NCBI GenBank assembly: GCA_002394125.1
Contig: DGSY01000098.1
Coordinates: 1-6,894, forward strand
Length of the DNA: 6,894 nucleotides
Origin: Ruminococcus sp. UBA4350
GTDB taxonomy: Bacteria > Bacillota > Clostridia > Oscillospirales > Ruminococcaceae
Direction of reading: 5' to 3'
The notes under the pieces were generated by a model. It was not told the origin of the DNA and did no database searches. It worked only from the letters and a program-made list of their open reading frames with translations. Below, in pieces: positions 1 through 4,977 of the stretch. The position numbers were made by a program, and so were the translations under genes. Numbering within the stretch: the first letter of the stretch is position 1; every line of letters begins with the position of its first letter.

Positions 1-775
1 CCATGAAGGTCACGCCGTAAAGCGTATCCGGACGCGTCGTGTAAATGCGCAGCTTCTCATCCAGCCCGCTGATCTGGAAATTGACGAATGCACCGGTCGA
101 TTTTCCGATCCAGTTCTCCTGCTGGAGCTTGATATTCGGCAGATAATCGACGGTCTCCAGTCCCTCCAGCAGCTTGTCTGCATACTGCGTGATGCGCAGA
201 TACCAGACCTCTTTCGTCTTCTGGACGATCTCGCTGTGGCAGACATCGCACTTGCCGCCCTGCGAATCCTCATTCGACAGAACGACCTTGCAGGACGGGC
301 AGTAGTTGACGCTGGTCTTGTCGCGGAAGACAAGTCCGTGCTCGAACATTTTCAGGAAGATCCACTGCGTCCACTTGTAGTAGCCCTCATCGGTCGTATC
401 GACCACACGCGACCAGTCGAACGAAAAGCCGACGCGCTTGAGCTGACCGGTAAACTTTTTGATGTTCTCGTCCGTGACCTGACGCGGATGCACACCGGTC
501 TTGATCGCGGTATTCTCGGTCGGCAGGCCGTAAGCATCGAAGCCGATCGGGAAAAGGACATTGTAGCCCTGCAAGCGGCGCTTGCGGCTGACGACCTCCA
601 GACCGGAGTACGCCTTGATATGGCCGACGTGCATACCGTGGCCGGACGGATACGGGAATTCGACCAGCGCATAGAACTTCGGCTTGCTGCTGCCGTTCTC
701 TGCACGGAAGGTGCCGTGAGCATCCCAGTAATCCTGCCATTTCTGTTCGACCGCGGAAACATTGTATTCCTGCAT
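1..775 (-). CDS. leuS: Leucyl-tRNA synthetase, N-terminal third (partial)
   Basis: LeuRS is the class I synthetase that charges tRNA-Leu with leucine and edits mischarged products. 258 codons are visible; the gene runs off the left edge. Features: the ATP-binding HIGH-type motif in PYPSGHGMHVGH (41-52), GFDAYGLPTENTAI (78-91), FSFDWSR (117-123), a four-cysteine zinc ribbon CPSC...CDVC (C159, C162, C176, C179), NWIGKSTGA (221-229) and the start of the CP1 editing domain with YTTRPDTLYGVTFM (245-258). The KMSKS motif and anticodon domain lie outside the window. ATG 775 follows GAGGA with 10 nt spacing. The 27 bp upstream leave no room for a T-box leader, so expression presumably depends on the operon. 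Compared with E. coli LeuRS (GWDAFGLPAENAAI) the core motif is changed at several places. Confidence 0.97.
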   Translation of the reverse strand, partial: MQEYNVSAVEQKWQDYWDAHGTFRAENGSSKPKFYALVEFPYPSGHGMHVGHIKAYSGLEVVSRKRRLQGYNVLFPIGFDAYGLPTENTAIKTGVHPRQVTDENIKKFTGQLKRVGFSFDWSRVVDTTDEGYYKWTQWIFLKMFEHGLVFRDKTSVNYCPSCKVVLSNEDSQGGKCDVCHSEIVQKTKEVWYLRITQYADKLLEGLETVDYLPNIKLQQENWIGKSTGAFVNFQISGLDEKLRIYTTRPDTLYGVTFM

Positions 776-802
776 AGTTGTTAAATCCTCACTTTCTGAG
801 CA

Positions 803-1141
803 TTATTTTGACATTTTGCAGTGCGTGCGGATATCGGGGTGAAATGCAAGCAGCAGCGCACCCAGAATGTCGATCACGCCCTCTAAAAGATAGAGCAGAT
901 TAAAATTTCTGATATTGCCGGGGAGATAGGCACAGGCGACCAGCATCATCAGTACAGCGACAACGATATTGCTTTTTTTCACACCCTGATGGAAGCAGAC
1001 ACCCGCGGCAATGCCGGCCAGCAGGATCACTAGATTCATCCCGCTGAAGCCGCCGATGATGCTGTTGACGATCTGCTTGATGACGATATACACCGCCACG
1101 CCGATGCTGAGCTTCTGCCCGTTGTTGAGCTGTAAATTCAT
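803..1141 (-). CDS. Uncharacterised 112-residue multi-span membrane protein
   Basis: I do not recognise a named family. ATG 1141 overlaps the rsfS stop (ATGA), which supports a real, translationally coupled gene; TAA is at 805-803. The protein begins with a polar stretch MNLQLNNGQK and then has four hydrophobic segments at about 11-30, 35-50, 58-73 and 81-100, separated by short polar turns (SGMN, HQGVKKSN, PGNIRN). The end HPDIRTHCKMSK is polar and basic. With KK at 55-56 between segments 2 and 3 and a basic C-terminus, an arrangement with both ends and that loop in the cytoplasm is plausible by the positive-inside rule. No catalytic motif is seen. It lies 27 bp before leuS. Function cannot be assigned from sequence; it may be a lineage-specific small membrane protein. 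Confidence 0.85.
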   Translation of the reverse strand: MNLQLNNGQKLSIGVAVYIVIKQIVNSIIGGFSGMNLVILLAGIAAGVCFHQGVKKSNIVVAVLMMLVACAYLPGNIRNFNLLYLLEGVIDILGALLLAFHPDIRTHCKMSK

Positions 1142-1512
1142 TGTGCGGCACTGCTTTCGTCGATCAGCAGATCCGAGATATCGACCTGCTCACCGTCCGC
1201 CCAGAGCCGTTCAAGCTGATATTCTGCGCGGGTATCGCGGTAGAAAACATGAACGACAATATCGTTGTAATCCAGAACGATCCAGTTTGCGGCGCGCACG
1301 CCCTCAATGCCGCGTGCCTCAATGCCGAGCTGTCCGAGCTGGAAATCGACCTCGTCCGCCAGCGACTTGACCTGTGTCGTGCTGGTACCGGTCGCGATGA
1401 CAAAATAATCCGCGATGATCGTCAGGTTCGTAATGCCGATAACCTGAATATTCTCCGCCTTTTTGCTGTCGAGGATCTTCACGATCTTTTCGAGCTTTTC
1501 CTTTGTATTCAT
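1138..1512 (-). CDS. rsfS: Ribosomal silencing factor RsfS (Iojap/DUF143 family)
   Basis: RsfS binds ribosomal protein uL14 on the 50S subunit and blocks joining with 30S, lowering translation in stationary phase or starvation. The 124 residues are the standard size. The conserved core is visible: ITNLTIIADYFVIATGTS (27-44), the RGIEGVRAANWIVLDYNDIV segment (67-86), HVFYRDTRAEYQLERLW (88-104) and the acidic GEQVDISDLL end. ATG 1512 is set by AGGAGG 6 nt upstream. It follows the LCP gene by 10 bp and overlaps the next gene by 4 bp (ATGA, 1141-1138), so translation of the membrane protein downstream is probably coupled to it. Its place after yqeK matches B. subtilis yqeL. Confidence 0.97.
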   Translation of the reverse strand: MNTKEKLEKIVKILDSKKAENIQVIGITNLTIIADYFVIATGTSTTQVKSLADEVDFQLGQLGIEARGIEGVRAANWIVLDYNDIVVHVFYRDTRAEYQLERLWADGEQVDISDLLIDESSAAQ

Positions 1513-1525
1513 TGACATCCTCCTA
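1513..1525 (-). promoter_or_regulatory. Ribosome binding site that sets the rsfS start
   Basis: AGGAGG at 1524-1519 precedes ATG 1512 by 6 nt and overlaps the LCP stop codon. It excludes the in-frame ATG at 1518, which directly abuts the motif with no spacer, and the far upstream ATG at 1578 inside the LCP gene. Confidence 0.85.
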
Positions 1526-2734
1526 ATTACCCATGAATGTTTCGCCGTTTTCGAGCTTTTGAAAATCTGTGCTGTCACTGTCGTAGCCTGTATACTGATA
1601 TTCCGCGGGCGTCAGCAGATCCGCGAGCGGCAGGTCTGCTTCCGGCTCGAAATACGGCCGGAAATACTGATTCAGCAGGTCGGTGACCGGCTGCTTGTGC
1701 ATCATCCAGACGGAATAGGATGTGATACCGTGCGTGACCGGCGGCTGATAACTGTAGCCCTCTCCGGGCAGCAGATGCACCGTGAACTGCTCCGCGCTGC
1801 GCGACGATGCGAAGTCGCCGAGCTTTGCGATCTCGTCAACGGTCAGGTCAGAGCCGATCAGCTTCTGCTCCGTGATGCTGCGGATCACCTGCATCAGCCG
1901 GAGCTTTCCCATGCCGCTGATCTTCCGCATCGCGGCGGCCATGAAGATCCGCTGCGCCTTCATTCTGCCGATGTCGCCCTCGGTGTAATCATGCCGGAAG
2001 CGCAGCAGCCATTCGGCCTGTGCGCCGGTGAGAATCTGCTCTCCCTGCGGAATGATTTTGTCCGCTTCAAAGGTGATCGGATAGGGCATAGTGACCGGAA
2101 CGCCGCCGAGCAGATCGACGATCTCCGCGATATCGGCACAGCCTGTCGTGATATAGCGGTCGATCGGCACGCGAAAGAGCGATTCGAGACAGTCTGCCGT
2201 CCGCTGCACGGGCGTCCGGTTCGGATTGCCCCGCGCATAGACGCTGTTCAGCTTGCAGGCCTCGAAATCCGTGAAGCCCGGCACGAATGTGTCACGCGGA
2301 ATCTGCAAAATATGCACCGCCCCGCCGCGCAGATCGAACATCACGAGCAGAATCACATCGGTATTCGAGCGCGACTCGTCCAGTCCCAGAAACAGGATGC
2401 AGAACTGCCCCTCCTGTATCTGATCGAGGTCAAGGCCGTCATCGACCATGCCGTCCCGGATGCCGGGAATCTCCGTCACGGGTGCCATCTCGTAGCTTTT
2501 GGATTCCAGTGCGCCCTCCGACTCCAGAAACGGCTGCCAGCCGCGCAGCTGCTCGATCAGCGAGATGCGGGCAGAGCCGCCGTCCGCGCCGGACGGTATC
2601 AGCTTCATATGCAAAATCATGACCGTGCAGAGCATCAGCGCTGCGGTCACGGCAGCGAGCAGCACCAGCCATTCGCGCAGATTCATGCTGCGCCGCCTGA
2701 CAGTTCTCCGCTTCTGCGGGTGCGGGATCAACAT
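1523..2734 (-). CDS. LytR-CpsA-Psr (LCP) family cell-wall glycopolymer ligase
   Basis: LCP proteins attach teichoic acids or polysaccharides from undecaprenyl-phosphate carriers to peptidoglycan on the outer face of the membrane. The 403 residues have a basic cytoplasmic start (KRRTVRRRS, 8-16), one membrane segment at about 22-46, then an extracellular region. The LCP domain is about 110-275: FLGLDESRSNTD (115-126), IPRDTF (145-150), KLNSVYARG (161-169), EIVDLLGGVPV (204-214) and the catalytic block RFRHD...GDIGRMKAQ (245-261). Its R-x-R, D, R and Q spacing equals that of Cps2A. The Arg normally before S/A-D-T in the first motif is Asn here (N124), with an Arg two residues earlier. About 125 further residues follow the domain. 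The start ATG 2734 has AAGGAG 10 nt upstream; an in-frame ATG at 2686 would lose the basic tail. TAG at 1525-1523 lies in the rsfS binding site. Often mis-annotated as a transcriptional regulator. Confidence 0.92.
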   Translation of the reverse strand: MLIPHPQKRRTVRRRSMNLREWLVLLAAVTAALMLCTVMILHMKLIPSGADGGSARISLIEQLRGWQPFLESEGALESKSYEMAPVTEIPGIRDGMVDDGLDLDQIQEGQFCILFLGLDESRSNTDVILLVMFDLRGGAVHILQIPRDTFVPGFTDFEACKLNSVYARGNPNRTPVQRTADCLESLFRVPIDRYITTGCADIAEIVDLLGGVPVTMPYPITFEADKIIPQGEQILTGAQAEWLLRFRHDYTEGDIGRMKAQRIFMAAAMRKISGMGKLRLMQVIRSITEQKLIGSDLTVDEIAKLGDFASSRSAEQFTVHLLPGEGYSYQPPVTHGITSYSVWMMHKQPVTDLLNQYFRPYFEPEADLPLADLLTPAEYQYTGYDSDSTDFQKLENGETFMGN

Positions 2735-2763
2735 TCCGGCAGGACTCCTTCATGATGCGTCGA

Positions 2764-3411
2764 TCAGGTGTTTTTCCGCCGTTCCGCTGTTTTCGGTTTT
2801 CCTTCGGATTTTTCTTCCGATCGCCGTGCGATCTTCGCGAGATAGAAGTTATAGGCTTCTACCGTCGAGACCGGCAGCGGCGTTTCCTTCTTCAATACGC
2901 TCTCGACCGCATATTCAAATGCGCAGAGCAATGCTTTATCGAGATCATTCTGCGCCATTTTGCGGAAGCGGTCCACATCGCGGTAGGTGCGGTCTGCGGA
3001 GATCAGATCCGCCATATAGACGATCTCCTCCAGCCGCGACATATTCGCCCTGCCGACCGTATGCCAGCGCGCCGCGCCGAGAATCTCCATATCCGAGATT
3101 CCAAGCTCCGCGTGCATGAACGATGCAGCCGCAATGCCGTGCCAGACCGGTTTGCAGCGCCATTCCACATCGCTGACCACAAACGGCCCGCCGCGCATCA
3201 GCTCCTCCTGTTCGGGGAAGGGCAGCTCCTTGCAGCAGTCATGCAGCAGTCCGGCAAGATACGCCTTCTGCGGATCGGCGCCCCAGCGCTCGGCAAGCGC
3301 GAACGCTGCCCGTGCCACATTGACCGAATGCGTAAAACGTTTTTTCGAGAGTCTTGCCTTCAGCAAAACCGTGATGCTGCGTACCTCTTCATTCTGACTT
3401 GCCTTGCTCAA
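2764..3411 (-). CDS. yqeK: HD-domain hydrolase YqeK, bis(5'-nucleosyl)-tetraphosphatase (symmetrical)
   Basis: YqeK is the Gram-positive enzyme that splits Ap4A symmetrically into two ADP using a di-metal HD centre; Ap4A is a by-product of aminoacyl-tRNA synthetases and a stress signal. The 215 residues are slightly longer than the usual 185-200. Metal ligands are all visible: H28 in KRFTHS, H57-D58 in AGLLHDCCK, H91 in VWHG, H117 in ARWHT and D135 in YMADLISADR. The start is TTG, chosen because of the GAGGTGA site 5 nt upstream and because no ATG precedes the domain. Residues 196-215 form a charged tail rich in Lys, Arg and Glu (RRSEEKSEGKPK...), an extension beyond the fold. It sits 9 bp after nadD; in some bacteria NadD and YqeK are fused, which supports a functional link. 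Confidence 0.94.
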   Translation of the reverse strand: MSKASQNEEVRSITVLLKARLSKKRFTHSVNVARAAFALAERWGADPQKAYLAGLLHDCCKELPFPEQEELMRGGPFVVSDVEWRCKPVWHGIAAASFMHAELGISDMEILGAARWHTVGRANMSRLEEIVYMADLISADRTYRDVDRFRKMAQNDLDKALLCAFEYAVESVLKKETPLPVSTVEAYNFYLAKIARRSEEKSEGKPKTAERRKNT

Positions 3412-3424
3412 TCTCTCACCTCAG
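3412..3424 (-). promoter_or_regulatory. Ribosome binding site that sets the TTG start of yqeK
   Basis: AGGTG at 3421-3417 with GAGGTGA context lies 5 nt before TTG 3411-3409 and overlaps the nadD stop (TGA 3423-3421). It is the main reason to accept the TTG start. No in-frame ATG exists until residue 72, well inside the HD domain and beyond the conserved first His and HD pair. Confidence 0.8.
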
Positions 3425-4047
3425 ATCCGGATCTCATCCTGCAAATACAATTTTTTCTCATATATATATTGTACTACATTTTCCGGCAAAAGGCAAGAGC
3501 AATCTGCGTGTTTTTGCAGATTTTCACGGATCTGCGTGGAAGACACTGGGAATGCGGGAACGGTCAGCACGGTGATATCCGCATCCGGCACAGCCTGCCG
3601 CAGCTTCTCCGCGGCCTGCTCCAGCTCCGGCAGATCGCCCTTTTCACGCGATACGGCACAGAGCCGCGCCATGCGCAGGATCTCCTGCCACTCGACCCAC
3701 TGATGAAATGTCAGCAGCATATCGCTCCCGATCATCAGCGTCCATGCATTCTCCGGCTCTGCCGCACAGAGCCCGCGCAGTGTCTCGACAGTATAGCTTT
3801 TCCCGCTGCGGCGCATTTCATAATCGGAAACGTGCAGCCACGGAGATTTTTTTGCTGCCAGCCGACACATTTCGAGCCGGTCCGCCGCCGGTGCATAGGC
3901 CGCAGAGCTTTTGTGCGGCGCTTCGCCCGTCGGCATCAGCACGACGCTTTCCAGATGCAGCGCCTTTTTCACCGAGCGCACCAGATGCAGATGCCCGTTG
4001 TGGATCGGATTGAAGCTGCCGCCGAACAGACCGGTCTGCCGCTTCAT
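3421..4047 (-). CDS. nadD: Nicotinate-nucleotide adenylyltransferase
   Basis: It transfers AMP from ATP to nicotinate mononucleotide, giving deamido-NAD, the shared step of de novo and salvage NAD synthesis in the cytoplasm. The 208 residues fit the family. Motifs: GGSFNPIHNGH (9-19) with the HxGH-like nucleotidyltransferase signature, MPTGEAPHK (38-46), RLEMCRLA (57-64), SYTVETL (84-90), IGSDML (106-111), FHQWVEWQEI (114-123), VSSTQIRENL (168-177) binding the ATP phosphates, and the terminal VVQYIYEKKLY (191-201). ATG 4047 overlaps the yhbY stop by 4 bp; the preceding GGGGAAG-rich stretch serves as the binding site. Codons 191-201 switch to AT-rich choices (GTA, GTA, CAA, ATA, AAA, TTG) unlike the rest of the gene, which coincides with a promoter-like sequence. 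Confidence 0.97.
   Translation of the reverse strand: MKRQTGLFGGSFNPIHNGHLHLVRSVKKALHLESVVLMPTGEAPHKSSAAYAPAADRLEMCRLAAKKSPWLHVSDYEMRRSGKSYTVETLRGLCAAEPENAWTLMIGSDMLLTFHQWVEWQEILRMARLCAVSREKGDLPELEQAAEKLRQAVPDADITVLTVPAFPVSSTQIRENLQKHADCSCLLPENVVQYIYEKKLYLQDEIRI
3423..3434. repeat. 12-bp perfect palindrome at the nadD end
   Basis: AGATCCGGATCT reads the same on both strands. It covers the last nadD codons and shares one base with the stop, some 12 bp before the yqeK start. It falls about 27-38 nt downstream of the predicted start of the candidate internal promoter, a position where an operator could act. A 12-bp self-complementary word is also expected now and then by chance. Confidence 0.3.
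3468..3496 (-). promoter_or_regulatory. Candidate internal sigma-A promoter in the nadD 3' end
   Basis: On the minus strand, TTGCCT (3496-3491; 4 of 6 matches to TTGACA) is followed after exactly 17 nt by TACAAT (3473-3468; 5 of 6 matches to TATAAT). The predicted start of transcription is near 3461, about 50 nt before the TTG start of yqeK. It sits in the most AT-rich patch of the window, including TATATATAT just downstream. It would give yqeK, the LCP gene, rsfS, the membrane protein and leuS their own transcript. This is sequence resemblance only. Confidence 0.4.
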
Positions 4048-4346
4048 TTCTTCTTCCCCACCAGTTCAATGACCGGCTTTTTCGGGTGCGGCTTATACAG
4101 CACAAAGCGGTTGCCGATCGCGCAGACGACCTCTGCGCCGGTCTGCTCTGCGATCAGCTCGGCTGCCTCACGCGCCGAATATTCGCAGGTCTCCAGCACA
4201 TTGCCCTTGATAAGCTCACGCTTGAGCAGCGCGTCTGCCGCCTGCTTGGTGAGCTGTTCGCTCATGCCGCCCTTGCCGACGGTCAGGATGCTTTCGAGCG
4301 TGGATGCCATACCGCGGAGCTGTGCGCGCTGTTTGCTTGTCAGCAT
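4044..4346 (-). CDS. yhbY: YhbY-type CRM-domain RNA-binding protein (ribosome assembly)
   Basis: This is a 100-residue stand-alone CRM domain. Bacterial YhbY (YqeI in B. subtilis) associates with precursor large ribosomal subunits and is thought to help assembly by binding rRNA. Visible features are the opening LTSKQRAQLRGMA (2-14) typical of the family, the CRM loop VGKGGMSEQL (23-32), the helical LLKRELIKGNVLE segment (40-52), and the final strands VVCAIGNRFVLYKP (73-86) followed by a lysine-rich end. The start is set by AAGGAGG 7 nt upstream. The TGA stop overlaps the nadD start as ATGA (4047-4044). The order yhbY-nadD-yqeK-rsfS is the same as B. subtilis yqeI-J-K-L, which supports all four calls. 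Confidence 0.95.
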   Translation of the reverse strand: MLTSKQRAQLRGMASTLESILTVGKGGMSEQLTKQAADALLKRELIKGNVLETCEYSAREAAELIAEQTGAEVVCAIGNRFVLYKPHPKKPVIELVGKKK

Positions 4347-4362
4347 AACGATTCCTCCTTCA
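4347..4362 (-). promoter_or_regulatory. Ribosome binding site that sets the yhbY start
   Basis: AAGGAGG at 4360-4354, 7 nt before ATG 4346, is an almost perfect Shine-Dalgarno sequence. It overlaps the rdgB stop codon (TGA 4362-4360). It decides for the ATG at 4346 over an upstream in-frame ATG at 4502, which would run 156 bp through rdgB and add 52 residues with no family similarity. Confidence 0.85.
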
Positions 4363-4962
4363 GTCCTGCTGATCGAAAAATGCACCGACCTGCCGGAGCG
4401 CATGATACCGGTGCGAAACGGCATTCTTTTCGGCGGCGGAAAGCTCCGCAAAGCTGCCCGTGCCGAAGCCGAATACCGGATCATAGCCGAAGCCGTTCTC
4501 ACCCTGCGGCGCCCGCAGAATCACGCCCTCAGCCTTGCCTTCAAAAAACCTGCGTTTGCCGTCCGGCGCGATCAGGCACATCACGCAGGCGAAATGTGCA
4601 CCGCGCTTTTCGTCCGGAACATCTGCCATCAACGAAAGCAGCTTGGCAATGCGGTCGGCATCGGTCGCGTTCTCGCCCGCAAAGCGGTGCGAATAGACAC
4701 CCGGCGCACCGTCCAGCGCATCAACAGAAAGTCCGCTGTCATCCGCCAGAACCCAGCAGGCTTCGCCCTTTGCCCGCATCGCATCCCAGACCGCTGCGGC
4801 CTTGAGCTCTGCATTCTCCGCAAAGGTCGTGCCGGTCTCCTCGACGTCCGCATCGACGCCGGCCTCCTGCTGCGAGATAACAGAAATATCCGTATCTGCG
4901 AGCATTTCGCGAATCTCCCGCAGCTTGTTTTTGTTATTGGTCGCAAGTACCAGCCTTGTCAT
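4360..4962 (-). CDS. rdgB: XTP/dITP diphosphatase (RdgB/HAM1 family, non-canonical purine NTP pyrophosphatase)
   Basis: It hydrolyses XTP, ITP and dITP to the monophosphate and pyrophosphate, removing deaminated purines from the nucleotide pool before they enter RNA or DNA. The 200 residues are the normal length. Family motifs are in order: the nucleotide-binding start LATNNKNKLREI (6-17), the ETGTTFAENA segment (42-51), metal-binding ADDSGL (73-78), GENGFGYDPVF (154-164), and the substrate-recognition end AAEKNAVSHR (176-185). The start at ATG 4962 is set by GGAGG 7 nt upstream, 15 bp after the ftsY stop. The segment between DPVF and AEL (165-171) is glycine-rich and lacks the proline commonly seen there, a minor variation. 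The TGA stop at 4362-4360 touches the ribosome binding site of yhbY, which suggests coupled translation. Confidence 0.96.
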   Translation of the reverse strand: MTRLVLATNNKNKLREIREMLADTDISVISQQEAGVDADVEETGTTFAENAELKAAAVWDAMRAKGEACWVLADDSGLSVDALDGAPGVYSHRFAGENATDADRIAKLLSLMADVPDEKRGAHFACVMCLIAPDGKRRFFEGKAEGVILRAPQGENGFGYDPVFGFGTGSFAELSAAEKNAVSHRYHALRQVGAFFDQQD

Positions 4963-4977
4963 GCCGCCGCCTCCGTA

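Noticed and set aside
776..802. Possible T-box leader or own promoter for leuS
   Set aside because: Only 27 bp separate the genes, and I saw no T-box consensus or convincing -35/-10 pair in or just before the gap.
1513..1578. Longer form of rsfS starting at ATG 1578
   Set aside because: It would overlap the LCP gene; ATG 1512 has AGGAGG at the right spacing and yields the normal protein.
1463..2755. A 430-codon plus-strand frame opposite the LCP gene
   Set aside because: The LCP gene has complete family motifs, a ribosome binding site and operon spacing; the opposite frame has a Cys/Arg/His-rich composition without any domain.
4347..4502. Longer form of yhbY starting at ATG 4502
   Set aside because: The extra 52 residues overlap rdgB out of frame and do not resemble the family; the internal ATG at 4346 has a near-perfect binding site and gives the standard length.
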